From: Saccharopolyspora shandongensis
Lineage (GTDB): Bacteria > Actinomycetota > Actinomycetes > Mycobacteriales > Pseudonocardiaceae
Direction of reading: 5' to 3'
DNA: 35,788 nucleotides
Assembly: GCF_900106995.1 (NCBI RefSeq)
Contig: NZ_FNOK01000079.1
Coordinates: 1 to 35,788, forward strand
Under the pieces are notes generated by a model. That model was not told the origin of the DNA and made no database searches. It saw only the letters and a program-made list of their open reading frames with translations. Made by a program: the position numbers and the translations under genes. How positions within the stretch are numbered: the first letter of the stretch is position 1; the number at the start of each line of letters is the position of its first letter. Of this stretch, positions 1-8,348 are shown one piece after another.

Positions 1-2
1 GT

Positions 3-296
3 GGAGATCCGGCAACCTTGATCTGGGATGGACTGTCCGCCCACCGTTCGAAAGACATGAAAGCCTGGCTGGCCACCCAACGACACTGGCTGCGCGTCGA
101 GCGGCTGCCCGCCTACGCACCCGAGCTCAACCCAGTCGAACAAGTCTGGGGCAACATCAAAACAACCGAGCTGGCCAACCTCTGCCCCGAGCACATCGAC
201 GAAGCACATACCGCCGCGGGCACCGGCCTGGACCGCATAGGCAACAGCTACCAACTGTGCTTCTCCTTTCTCGACCACACCGGACTCCGCCTATGA
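3..296 (+). pseudogene. IS630-family transposase, C-terminal part (5' end outside window)
   Basis: This is the C-terminal end of a DDE transposase of the IS630/Tc1-mariner superfamily, which cuts and rejoins the ends of an insertion sequence. The frame is open from base 3, and the first visible residues include IWDGLSAHRS, which holds the second catalytic Asp. The motif LPAYAPELNPVEQVWGNIK follows, with the final catalytic Glu (the E of PVEQVW). The gene ends with TGA at 294-296. About 97 residues are visible, and the N-terminal half with the first Asp and the HTH lies upstream of the window. I cannot tell whether the complete gene is intact. The right inverted repeat of the element should lie shortly after base 296, but I could not define it without the left end. 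Confidence 0.85.
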
Positions 297-828
297 ACCA
301 AGATCACCCAAATACCAAAAGATCATTAAGCGAGGGAAAAGTGTGGGCATCTCGTCTGCCGGATCCTGGTCGGGGCCACAAGTAGGCAACCCTGTTCGGC
401 GGGCGACCGGGCGCAGCCTACTGGAGTGGTAAGGCGACCAGTTCGGCGACGCGACCAGCACCGTTCTTCGGGGCCTGCTCGATCAGATAGAGCCTGATGA
501 GCTGGAACAGGTTGGCGACTATGTGCGGCACCTGGTCGAGCGGCGTAAGGATCTGACCGAGCAGCGTCGGCACTCCAGGTCCCAGGGTGTGTTCCCTGCT
601 GAGCCTGCGTTGCCTGTGGAGTTGAAGGACTACCGGCGGGTGTCTGAGTCTGGTGAAGGGCAGCAGCAGGGAGCCGGATGCGGTGCTGCCTTCAGCAGGT
701 CGTCGGTCTTCACATAGAGTGCAGTGGCGAGGAGTCCAACTCTGTCTTCACACACCGACATTGGGCTCCCTTCCTTTTTGCGCGCAGCCGATCCCTTGGA
801 ATCGATCATCTAGCTAGGATGAGGGCTC
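297..828. other. Gene-poor accessory stretch with a decayed reading frame
   Basis: This stretch lies between the transposase tail and the MocR-type regulator. One plus-strand frame is open from about 433 to 717. Its centre, around 460-570, reads like a charged helical protein segment (LLDQIEPDELEQV...VRHLVERRKDLTEQ). It has no convincing start codon or ribosome binding site, and its C-terminal third looks like random translation. I read it as a fragment of a dead gene of unknown family. No RNA gene or clear terminator was seen. The promoter of the regulator gene is presumably in the last 100 bases. Confidence 0.3.
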
Positions 829-2349
829 ATGTCAGACCCACCGGCGCGCCCGCGCATCATGAAAGGTGCCGGGGGCCGGATGCTGGCCGCGGTCGAGCTC
901 GACCGCGGTAGCGCCCTGCCGCTGCACCTGCAGCTGTATCGGCAGCTGCGGGGACTCATCCTCGACGGCACCCTGCCGCCGGAAACCCGATTGCCCTCGA
1001 CGCGGACGCTCGTCGCCGAGCTCGGCGTCTCGCGGCTGACCGTGGTCACCGCGTTCGAGCAGCTCACGGCCGAGGGGTTCCTGCGTGCACGCCAGGGGGA
1101 CGGCACGTATGTGGACGCACTGTGGACGGCCGCGATGGCACCGGCGCCTGTTGCGCGTCCGCAGCTGTCCGAGCGCGGCGCAGCGACGTCGGCACGCGGT
1201 GCCAGCCTGTTCAGCGAGGCGCCGCACTCGTGGGATCCGAAAGACACCGAGTCGTTCGTCCCCAGCCAGGTCGCGGCATCCGCGTTCCCTGCCGGCGTGT
1301 GGCGGCGGTTGCTGGCGCGGCACGCAGCGCGCACCGACGCAGCCGCCATCGGGTACGGCGACCCCCACGGGTACGAGCCACTGCGCCAGGCGATCGCCGA
1401 CTACCTCATCGACGTGCGGGGCCTCAGCTGCGGCGCCGAGCAGATCGTGGTGACCTCCGGTGCCCAACAGGCCTTCAATGTCCTCGCGGTGCTGCTGCTC
1501 GACCCCGCCGACACGGTGCTCGTCGAAGACCCTGGCCACATCTCCGGAAGGCTCGCGTTCCAATCGCAGGGATGCCGCGTCCAGGGCGTGCCGGTCGACG
1601 ACGCGGGCGCGGTGGTGGCAGGGGGCGACCCATCGGCACGCCTCGCCTACCTCACGCCGTCCCGGCAGCATCCCCTGGGCACGGTCATGAGTCCGGCGCG
1701 GCGCAGGGAGTGGATCGCGTGGGCGCAGGCGCACAGGAGTTGGATCGTCGAGGACGACTGCGACAGCGAGCTTCGCTATCACGGCACGCTGCTGCCCCCG
1801 CTGTTCGGACTCGACCAAGCGCGACACGTCATCTACGTCGGCACATTCAGCAAAGTGCTGGTGCCGTCGCTGCGGCTGGGCTACGTCGTGCTGCCCCACG
1901 ACCTCGTCGAGCCGTTCACGTCGGCCTGCTCGGTGATCGGTCGCACCCCCGCGACCGTGATGCAGGCGGCGCTCGCCGACTTCCTCGCCGAAGGGCACCT
2001 GCACACCCACCTCCGGCGCACGCGCCGACTGTACGCCGCCCGCCAGGACGCCCTGCTCGAACAGCTCGACGCGCAGCTTGCGCACCGTCTGACGGCGAGG
2101 TCGGTCGCCGCCGGGCTCCACGTGATGGGGTGGCTCGAGGCATCCGTCAACGACATCGACTGCGCACGGGGCCTCGCCCGGCAGGGCGTCTTCACGTATC
2201 CCCTGGGGGAGTATCGCGTGCAGCGCCCGCTGCCGCCCGCACTGCTGATCGGGTTCGCCGGTACCGCAGCCGAGCACATGGCGCGTGCCGTAGCGCGGAT
2301 GGCAGAGGCGTTCGAACGGCTCGAACCCGGCGGGGCTGCCGAGGCGTAG
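829..2349 (+). CDS. MocR-family transcriptional regulator (GntR wHTH + class I aminotransferase-like domain)
   Basis: The 506-residue protein has the two-part layout of MocR/PdxR regulators. Residues about 20-95 form a GntR winged helix, with LPLHLQLYRQLRGLILDG, then LPSTRTLVAELGVSRLTV and a wing ending GDGTYV. Residues about 150-490 form a fold-type I aminotransferase-like domain. The segment TFSKVLVPSLRLGYVVLP supplies the Lys that would bind pyridoxal phosphate, and the DDCDSELRYHG region matches the cofactor-binding part. Such proteins act as PLP-sensing DNA-binding regulators rather than metabolic enzymes. ATG 829 is preceded by GAGGG, and a later in-frame ATG at 859 is possible. It sits 134 bp upstream of the isomerase gene on the same strand. 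MocR proteins usually control adjacent genes, so the isomerase/MFS pair is the likely target (inference). Confidence 0.9.
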   Translation: MSDPPARPRIMKGAGGRMLAAVELDRGSALPLHLQLYRQLRGLILDGTLPPETRLPSTRTLVAELGVSRLTVVTAFEQLTAEGFLRARQGDGTYVDALWTAAMAPAPVARPQLSERGAATSARGASLFSEAPHSWDPKDTESFVPSQVAASAFPAGVWRRLLARHAARTDAAAIGYGDPHGYEPLRQAIADYLIDVRGLSCGAEQIVVTSGAQQAFNVLAVLLLDPADTVLVEDPGHISGRLAFQSQGCRVQGVPVDDAGAVVAGGDPSARLAYLTPSRQHPLGTVMSPARRREWIAWAQAHRSWIVEDDCDSELRYHGTLLPPLFGLDQARHVIYVGTFSKVLVPSLRLGYVVLPHDLVEPFTSACSVIGRTPATVMQAALADFLAEGHLHTHLRRTRRLYAARQDALLEQLDAQLAHRLTARSVAAGLHVMGWLEASVNDIDCARGLARQGVFTYPLGEYRVQRPLPPALLIGFAGTAAEHMARAVARMAEAFERLEPGGAAEA

Positions 2350-2483
2350 CCCGAGAGGCGGGCCCGCCGAATTGGTCCGCAGAACTGGGCTGTTAATGGC
2401 TCTAAGGCACCATCCATTGCGTTGCTAGGAAGTAGGGGTGGCCGGCGACACACGGCCGCGACCCTCTTTCTAGGGAGGCGACG

Positions 2484-3566
2484 ATGCCCCACCTCGATGC
2501 GCAGTTCCGAGCGCTCCTGAGTCCGAACCTCACCGCAGCCGAGATCGAACAGATCCCCGACCTGACGACCGAGCGCGCACGGGTGCTGATCGACCGGATC
2601 GACCGGGTTCGGCTCTTCGGTCACGCGTACGCCCTGCTCACCAACCTCACCTACGGCACCTACGGCCCCGACGACGTCCTCGACTTCGCCCGAGAGCACG
2701 ATCTGGCCGGCGTCTGCATCCACGTCCTCGACGGCGAGGAGCGCAGCCTGAGCCGAATGAACGACGACCAGCTTCGGGCCTTCGCCACCCGTGCCCGCGG
2801 CTACGGCCTGGCCTTGCACCTCGAGATCAGCACGACCGAGCGTGAACCCGTGGACGAGGCCGTCCGGATCGCCGGCATCCTCGGCGTCCAGCACATTCGC
2901 GTCTACTCCCGTTACGAAGGGCAGCTGTCGCAGGTGCTGTCGCGCATCGAGGACGACCTGCGCCGCCTCGGCGACCTCGCCGACACCCACGGCCTGCACT
3001 TCTCATTCGAGCAGCACGAAGAACTGCGCTCCGGCGAGATCGCTCAGCTGCTGCGCACCGTCGGCCACCCCCGCATGCACGCGATGTTCGACTTCGGCAA
3101 CATGATCAACGCCTGCGAACGGCCGATGGACGCCCTGGCCCAGCTGGCCCCGCATATCCTGCAAGTGCACCTGAAGGGCGTGCACGTCCTTCCTGAGGGC
3201 GACGGGTTCGGCCACCGCGGCGTGCTGCAGGGCAGCCCGGAGGACGACCTGCCGGGGGCGCGGATGTTGTTCGACCTGCTCATGCTCGGCGACGACGAGC
3301 CGCAGGTCATCACCTTCGCGCTCGAACAGGAGAACCTGTACTACGCGCCCGTCTTCCGCCATCACAGCGAAGGCGACGACCCCTTCATCCCCTACCGGGA
3401 ACTGAGCACCACGGGCCTTCCCGAAGGATGGACGCTGCGCGACCTGCTCGCCGCCGAGCCCGGCTGGGCCGTCGACCAGGTCGTCCACGTGCGCGGGCTG
3501 CTCGCCCGGATGCGCGAACTCGCCGCGGCTCGCCTGGCCGCCGCCGACGCCCTGGCAGGTGCGTGA
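2484..3566 (+). CDS. Sugar phosphate isomerase/epimerase-like TIM-barrel protein
   Basis: The 360-residue protein resembles the xylose isomerase-like TIM barrel family (AP endonuclease 2 fold: IolE, IolI, hydroxypyruvate isomerase). Likely metal ligands are visible in the usual order: FSFEQHEE (Glu near residue 175), MFDFGNMIN (Asp near 205), ILQVHLKGVH (His near 230) and FALEQENLYY (Glu near 275). These enzymes use a divalent metal to isomerise, epimerise or dehydrate sugars and inositols in the cytoplasm. The substrate cannot be told from sequence. ATG 2484 has GGGAGGCGACG just upstream, a good ribosome binding site. The stop codon overlaps the start of the MFS gene (ATGA), so the two are translationally coupled and probably handle the same compound. 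Confidence 0.85.
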   Translation: MPHLDAQFRALLSPNLTAAEIEQIPDLTTERARVLIDRIDRVRLFGHAYALLTNLTYGTYGPDDVLDFAREHDLAGVCIHVLDGEERSLSRMNDDQLRAFATRARGYGLALHLEISTTEREPVDEAVRIAGILGVQHIRVYSRYEGQLSQVLSRIEDDLRRLGDLADTHGLHFSFEQHEELRSGEIAQLLRTVGHPRMHAMFDFGNMINACERPMDALAQLAPHILQVHLKGVHVLPEGDGFGHRGVLQGSPEDDLPGARMLFDLLMLGDDEPQVITFALEQENLYYAPVFRHHSEGDDPFIPYRELSTTGLPEGWTLRDLLAAEPGWAVDQVVHVRGLLARMRELAAARLAAADALAGA

Positions 3567-4864
3567 TGACGAACACCACGATGAAGACCGCGCCGGCCAA
3601 GACCGGGTTCGACAAGGCCAAATGGGCGCGCTTCGCGGTCCTCGTGATGGCGGGCGGCACCATCTACAAGCTCGCCAACATCAAGGACGTCTTCTACGTC
3701 CCGATGCAGCAGCAGATGGGGCTGAGCAACACCGAGATCGGTGCGCTACTGAGCGTGAACTCGATCGTCGCGACAGCACTGTTCGTGGTCGGAGGGTACC
3801 TGGCCGACCGGTTCTCGACTCGCATCCTGATTCCGCTCGGACTGATCGGCGTGGGCGGGCTCGGGCTCTACATGAGCACGTTCCCCGGGTACGGGCAGCT
3901 GGTGCCGATCTTCGCGTTGCTGGCCGTCTGCTCCGACTGCCTGGTCTGGCCGGCACTGCTCAAGAGCATCCGGCGCCTGGGTGGGCCGGAAGAGCAGGGG
4001 CGGCTGTTCGGCTTCCTCGAGGGCGGTCGCGGCGCCGTCGACACACTGGTTGCCTTCTCGGCTCTCGGCGTCTTCGCCCTGCTCGGCTCGGGCGCCGCCG
4101 GCTTCCGTGCCGCGATCGCCTTCTACGCGCTGATTGACATCGCCGTCGGCGTGCTCCTGTTCTTCCTGCTGCGTGACCAGCGGCCCGAGTCCGCCGTGGA
4201 TACACCGAAGAAGAAGCGAGCCGGCCTCAGCGAGATCCTGCATGCCGCGCGGCTGCCGCAGCTGTGGTTGGTCAGTGCAACCGTGTTCATGGCGTACGTC
4301 GTGTACTGCGGTCTGACATACTTCATCCCCTACCTCACGTACGTGTACGGACTGCCGGCCGCCCTCGCCGGCGCCTACGGCATCATCAACCAGTACGGCC
4401 TCAAGATCCTCGGCGGCCCGCTCGGCGGCGTACTCGTCGACAAGGTCTTCAAGGGGGCCAGCAGGTATCTCCGTCTCGCGTTCGTGTGCCTGATCCCCAT
4501 CGCAGCGATCATCCTGCTGCTGCCGACCGGTGGGCAGAACCAGATCCCCGCGATGGCCGCCTGCCTGCTGTTCTCACTGATCATCTTCACGATGCGCGGT
4601 GTGTTCTGGGCGCCCATGGACGAGGTCGGCATCCCCAACCAGGTCAGCGGGACAGCGTTCGGCATCGCCTGCCTCATCGGTTACGCCCCCGGGATGTTCG
4701 CCTTCCTCGTGTACGGCGCGATCCTCGATGCCAACCCGGGTGCGGCGGGGTACCACCTGGTGTTCATCCTGATGGCCGCACTCGCGCTGGTGGGTGCGGG
4801 AGTCGCAACAGGCCTGGCGCGTGTGGCTCGCGCGCATCGTGCAGCCGCCGTGCGGGAGGGCTGA
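3566..4864 (+). CDS. MFS transporter, probable sugar or organic acid uptake
   Basis: The 432-residue protein has about twelve hydrophobic segments typical of the major facilitator superfamily. The inter-helix 2/3 motif GGYLADRFSTR is present, followed by LIPLGLIGVGGLGLYMST and a charged central loop, DTPKKKRAGLSEIL, between the two halves. It resembles MFS carriers of the YihN type more than multidrug pumps, but the substrate is unknown. I chose ATG 3566 because it overlaps the preceding stop (ATGA) and the protein begins MTNTTMK. The longer reading frame upstream runs over the isomerase gene and has no support. With the isomerase it forms a two-gene catabolic unit next to the MocR regulator. 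Orientation and context favour import of the isomerase substrate (inference). Confidence 0.87.
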   Translation: MTNTTMKTAPAKTGFDKAKWARFAVLVMAGGTIYKLANIKDVFYVPMQQQMGLSNTEIGALLSVNSIVATALFVVGGYLADRFSTRILIPLGLIGVGGLGLYMSTFPGYGQLVPIFALLAVCSDCLVWPALLKSIRRLGGPEEQGRLFGFLEGGRGAVDTLVAFSALGVFALLGSGAAGFRAAIAFYALIDIAVGVLLFFLLRDQRPESAVDTPKKKRAGLSEILHAARLPQLWLVSATVFMAYVVYCGLTYFIPYLTYVYGLPAALAGAYGIINQYGLKILGGPLGGVLVDKVFKGASRYLRLAFVCLIPIAAIILLLPTGGQNQIPAMAACLLFSLIIFTMRGVFWAPMDEVGIPNQVSGTAFGIACLIGYAPGMFAFLVYGAILDANPGAAGYHLVFILMAALALVGAGVATGLARVARAHRAAAVREG

Positions 4865-5068
4865 GCCCGCTTCCGCGCGGGGGGCGACATGGTCGCTCGT
4901 CGCACCGGCCGGCCCCATACACCAGCTTGGAGAAGCGTTCGCCGGGCGCGTTGGCTGCCTGCACCTTGACCATCACCTCGATGTCGGCTTCGGCCAGCAG
5001 CGGCCCGGTCCACCTCCTGCCCCAGGACCGGGCCCTGCAGCACGGCCAGCAGCGCATACCCGTCACGG

Positions 5069-5718
5069 GCCTGCGAATAGGGTCGAAGGAGGACCGAAGA
5101 AGAATCCGCAAGCCTTGACGCTGGACGAGCGTGTTCGTGGCTGGCGCAGCTGGAGGCCGACGAAAAGGCGGTCGCCAAGGAATTTGCCCGATCTGTCTCG
5201 GTTCATGCTTGCGACAGGTGTCCGCATCGGTGAAGCGCTAGCGGTTCAGTGGTCCGAAGTTGACTTGGATAAGGGCGTCGTCCATGTGCACTTCACCGTG
5301 GTCCGGGTCAAGGGCAAGGGCTTGATCAGGAAGTCCACCAAGACGGAATGCGGTGAACGGACCCTCCCGCTGCCCTCGTGGACCGTGGAGATGCTGAAGA
5401 AGCGGCACGCTGGCGGCGTCGGCCTGGACCGGCCGGTGTTTCCGGAAAGCCTTGGTGGTCTGCGTGACCCGTCGAATACCCGGCGTGATCTTCGCAACGC
5501 TCGTGGCACCACAGGGTTCGCCTGGGTTACTTCGCATGCGTTCCGCAAGACGGCGGCGACGATCCTCGATGCTGCTGGCCTTGACCGCTCGGGTTGTCGC
5601 CGATCAGCTGGGGCGCTCGCGGCCGTCCATGACGCAGGACGTGTACCTCGGCCGCAAGGCCGTCGGCAGGGAAGCGGCTCAGGCGCTAGAAGGTGCCTTC
5701 GTTACCGAGTCAGCCTGA
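5069..5718 (+). pseudogene. Tyrosine recombinase (integrase), frameshifted C-terminal remnant
   Basis: Homology to the C-terminal domain of actinobacterial phage/ICE integrases is clear but is split over reading frames. LMLATG-type sequence with the first catalytic Arg (ATGVRIGEALAVQW) is at about 5210-5250, and the HxxR box SHAFRKTAATILD is at about 5534-5572. After one extra base near 5579 the protein continues in another frame with DQLGRSRPSMTQDVYLG, containing the Tyr nucleophile. The usual GH before it is GR. Two more compensating shifts lie between about 5130 and 5185, where LAQLEADEKAVAK is read in a third frame. The N-terminal DNA-binding domain is missing. The gene points at the 3' end of tRNA-Lys about 70 bp away, the normal position of an integrase next to its attachment site, and it is almost certainly dead. 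Confidence 0.82.
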
Positions 5719-5754
5719 ATTGTGCGGATAAAGTGCGGCGAAGTCCCGGCATGC

Positions 5755-5786
5755 AAAAAACCCCAGGTCGTTGACCTGGGGTTTTT
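5755..5786 (-). terminator. Terminator hairpin after tRNA-Lys (bidirectional)
   Basis: A 9-bp perfect stem, CCCCAGGTC/GACCTGGGG, with loop GTT spans 5761-5780. It has six A residues on the left and five T residues on the right, so it can act as an intrinsic terminator on either strand. It lies immediately downstream of the minus-strand tRNA-Lys and after the integrase remnant on the plus strand. Confidence 0.85.
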
Positions 5787-5787
5787 G

Positions 5788-5860
<73 letters not shown>

Positions 5861-6173
5861 TGGCTGCCGGTCAGTTCTGATCCGCTCGGTTCGGTTCCCT
5901 TTCGGTTTCCCGTTCCGGCCGGTCTCCCTGGCGACGTGGAAAACATTAGCACGGTCGTGTGGGGGTGCCGAACAGGGGGGTCGGGTTTGGGTTCGGCGAG
6001 GTTGTCGGGGGTGGAACGCAACCTCGGGGTGGGGCGGTGCGTCTCTATGGGGGGCGGTCGGACAGGGGCGATCACCCGGTGTGCAATCTCGTGGTCCCTT
6101 CACACACTGTTGGGGCATTGCTGCACACTGTTCACAGGCGTAGTGGCGCATCGGATCGGACGGACTGTTGCCC
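5861..6173. other. Intergenic region between tRNA-Lys and the L,D-transpeptidase gene
   Basis: These 313 bases hold divergent promoters by position: one for tRNA-Lys (minus strand) and one for the transpeptidase gene (plus strand). The part from 5960 to 6060 is very G-rich on the plus strand. I see no credible reading frame, RNA gene or repeat in it. Confidence 0.4.
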
Positions 6174-7373
6174 ATGAGGGAGTGGCGTAATTCGGTCGGG
6201 GTTCCCGTACGGGTTTCACGACTGTTGACAATGTTGATCTTCGGCGTGGTGGCGTTGCTCGTCGCCGGCTGCAGCGGATCGGGCTCGGGGGCCACTCAGG
6301 CGTCCGATGAGGTGCCGCCCGCACCGACACTGGAACTGGCGCCGCAGAACGGCGCCAAGGACGTCTCACCGGCCGGGCCGATCAAGGCGACGGCGGTCAA
6401 CGGCAAGATCGTCGAAGCCGTGCTGACCAATGCGGAAGGCGCGAAGCTGTCCGGTGCCATCGCGCCGGACGGGGCGAGCTGGACGGCGGGCGAGAAGCTC
6501 GGCTACGACAAGACCTACACGCTGTCCGTGACCGCGCAGGGGGCGAGCGGGCCGGCCATCACGCAGCAATCCACCTTCAGCACGGTCTCGCCGGGCAAGA
6601 AGAGCTTCGTGTCGATGAACCCGCTCGACGGGCAGACCGTCGGCGTGGGGCAGCCGCTGGCGTTCTACTTCAGCCAGAACGCCCCGGCGCCGGACAAGGC
6701 CAAGGCAGAGGAAGCGATCAAGATCCGCACCGAGCCGGCCGTGGAGGGCGCCTTCTACTGGTTCAACAGCCGCGAGGTGCACTGGCGGCCGAAGGACTAC
6801 TGGAAGCCGGGCACCAAGGTGTCGATCGACGTCGACGTGTACGGCAAGGACCTCGGCAACGGGGTCTGGGGCGAGGAAGACCGCAAGGCCACCATCACGA
6901 TCGGCGACGCGGTCGTCCTGAAGGCCGACGGTGCCTCGCACCAGATGAGCATCGAGAAGAACGGCGAGGTGATCCGGACCATGCCGGTGTCGCTGGGCAA
7001 GCCGTCCTTCCCGTCCAACAACGGCGTGCACGTGGTCACCGAGCACCACGCCACGAAGGTGATGGACTCCTCGACCTACGGTCTGCCGATCGAGGCCGGC
7101 GGCTACCGCACCGAGGTGAAGTGGGCGGTCCGGATCTCCAACGGCGGCGAGTTCCTGCACGCCGCACCGTGGTCGGTGGGTGACCAGGGGCGGCGCAACG
7201 TCAGCCACGGCTGCATCAACATGAGCATGGAGAACGCCAAGTGGGTCTTCGACCTGCTGAAGAAGGGCGACGTCGTGCAGATCACCAATTCCGGCGGGCC
7301 GAACCTGCGTTCCTGGGACGGTTTCGGGGACTGGCAGATCCCGTGGGACCAGTGGGTGCAGGGCAACAGGTGA
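6174..7373 (+). CDS. L,D-transpeptidase, lipoprotein (LdtMt2-like)
   Basis: The 399-residue enzyme makes 3-3 cross-links in peptidoglycan outside the membrane. The N-terminus has a hydrophobic signal ending in lipobox LVAGC, with Cys33 as the lipidation site, and then a Ser/Gly-rich linker. Two Ig-like domains follow (about 45-140 and 140-245), as in mycobacterial LdtMt2 (408 residues). A YkuD catalytic domain spans about 250-375. The active-site motif VSHGCINMS lies near residue 343 with the catalytic Cys, and upstream HVVTEHHA and FLHAAPW supply the conserved His region. ATG 6174 was chosen to give a normal signal peptide, and a TTG two codons upstream is possible. There is no strong ribosome binding site before either start. 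The gene is followed by two perfect palindromes that act as terminators. Confidence 0.93.
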   Translation: MREWRNSVGVPVRVSRLLTMLIFGVVALLVAGCSGSGSGATQASDEVPPAPTLELAPQNGAKDVSPAGPIKATAVNGKIVEAVLTNAEGAKLSGAIAPDGASWTAGEKLGYDKTYTLSVTAQGASGPAITQQSTFSTVSPGKKSFVSMNPLDGQTVGVGQPLAFYFSQNAPAPDKAKAEEAIKIRTEPAVEGAFYWFNSREVHWRPKDYWKPGTKVSIDVDVYGKDLGNGVWGEEDRKATITIGDAVVLKADGASHQMSIEKNGEVIRTMPVSLGKPSFPSNNGVHVVTEHHATKVMDSSTYGLPIEAGGYRTEVKWAVRISNGGEFLHAAPWSVGDQGRRNVSHGCINMSMENAKWVFDLLKKGDVVQITNSGGPNLRSWDGFGDWQIPWDQWVQGNR

Positions 7374-7380
7374 GTTGGGC

Positions 7381-7412
7381 GTGAGCGGTTGTTCCCGGGA
7401 ACAACCGCTCAC
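7381..7412 (+). terminator. 32-bp perfect palindrome after the L,D-transpeptidase gene
   Basis: GTGAGCGGTTGTTCCC is followed directly by its exact reverse complement with no spacer, beginning 8 bp after the stop codon. It would form a 16-bp stem (minus a few bases for the loop) in RNA. There is no T-run, so it is a terminator or mRNA-stabilising hairpin by inference. Confidence 0.6.
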
Positions 7413-7430
7413 CCCGAGCGATCGGGCAAT

Positions 7431-7470
7431 GAAGAAAGGCCCCGTTCCAGCTGGAACGGGGCCTTTCTTC
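7431..7470. terminator. 40-bp perfect palindrome, bidirectional terminator
   Basis: GAAGAAAGGCCCCGTTCCAG is followed immediately by its exact reverse complement. The centre forms a GC-rich hairpin, and the outer GAAGAAA/TTTCTTC gives a pyrimidine-rich tail on both strands. It sits 6 bp beyond the 3' end of tRNA-His and also closes the L,D-transpeptidase transcript, so it probably terminates both. Confidence 0.85.
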
Positions 7471-7475
7471 ATTGG

Positions 7476-7548
7476 GGTGAGTGACGGGAATCGAACCCGC
7501 GACACCTGGGACCACAACCCAGTGCTCTACCGACTGAGCTACACCCAC
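7476..7548 (-). tRNA. tRNA-His (anticodon GTG)
   Basis: Read on the minus strand it starts GTGGGTGTAGCTCAGTCGG and ends GGTTCGATTCCCGTCACTCAC with discriminator C. The acceptor stem GTGGGTG/CACTCAC pairs over 7 bp with one G-T, and the anticodon loop in TGGGTTGTGGTCCCA carries GTG (His). The base before the 5' end is G on this strand, suiting the extra G-1 of tRNA-His. It lies 110 bp downstream of orn on the same strand. Confidence 0.95.
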
Positions 7549-7658
7549 CTCGGCCGCTCGGACCGGCCCTTTCGGGCCCCTTCCGGAGCAACGCTCACAT
7601 AGTAGCGTGCGCTGTCACCGGGTTTTCCACCGGCTCCGGTTATCCCGGTGCGCGCTGG

Positions 7659-8300
7659 TCAGCGGCCGTTCTCCGGAGTCTCGCCGGTCTTGCCGGCACC
7701 ATCGCCGTTGAGCAGTTCGGCGGCCACCGCCTGCGCCTGTTCGCTGGTCGGCCCCGGCTGCGGGACGAACGCCGTCCGCCGGTAGTAGGCCAGTTCGCGG
7801 ATGGACTCCAGGATGTCGGCCAGGGCGCGGTGCGCGAGGCCCTTCTCCGGCTGCGCGTAGTAGATCCGCGGGTACCAGCGGCGGCACAGCTCCTTGATGG
7901 ACGACACGTCGACCATCCGGTAGTGCAGGTGGGCATCCAGCCGCGGCATGTCGCGCGAGATGAAGCCGCGGTCGGTGGCGATCGAGTTTCCTGCCAGCGG
8001 CGCGGAACGGTCGGCCGGGACGTATCGGCGGATGTACTCCAGCACCTGCTGTTCGGCTTCTTCGAGGGTCACCTCGGAGCGGCGCACCTCTTCGGTGAGC
8101 CCGGAGCGGTCGTGCATGTCGCGCACCACGTCGGGCATTCCGGCGAGCGCCTCGTCGTCGGCGTGGATGACGATGTCCACGCCTTCGCCGAGGATGTTGA
8201 GGTCGGCATCGGTGACCAGGGCGGCGATCTCGATCAGCGCGTCCTTGCCGAGATCGAGACCGGTCATTTCGCAGTCGATCCACACTAGACGGTCATTCAC
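7659..8300 (-). CDS. orn: Oligoribonuclease
   Basis: The 213-residue protein is a DEDDh-type 3'-5' exoribonuclease that degrades 2-5 nt RNA fragments and pGpG to mononucleotides in the cytoplasm. Catalytic residues are visible in order: WIDCEMTGLD (Asp and Glu of ExoI, near residues 9-11), ATDRGFISRDMP (Asp of ExoII, near 113) and GLAHRALADI (His and Asp of ExoIII, near 160-165). The family is usually about 180-200 residues. The extra C-terminal tail after RRTAFVPQPG is Ala/Gly-rich and of no known role. The start is GTG at 8300, fixed by the conserved N-terminus NDRLVWIDCEMTG. The orn/tRNA-His order is common in actinomycetes, and the two may be cotranscribed. Confidence 0.95.
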   Translation of the reverse strand: MNDRLVWIDCEMTGLDLGKDALIEIAALVTDADLNILGEGVDIVIHADDEALAGMPDVVRDMHDRSGLTEEVRRSEVTLEEAEQQVLEYIRRYVPADRSAPLAGNSIATDRGFISRDMPRLDAHLHYRMVDVSSIKELCRRWYPRIYYAQPEKGLAHRALADILESIRELAYYRRTAFVPQPGPTSEQAQAVAAELLNGDGAGKTGETPENGR

Positions 8301-8348
8301 CCGAGGCAGCCTAACCCGCCACGGGACGTGATCGTGCAGCCCTGCCGG

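Noticed and set aside
3428..3565. N-terminal extension of the MFS frame upstream of 3566
   Set aside because: It runs within the isomerase gene, is Arg-rich, and the ATGA overlap start at 3566 gives a normal MFS N-terminus.
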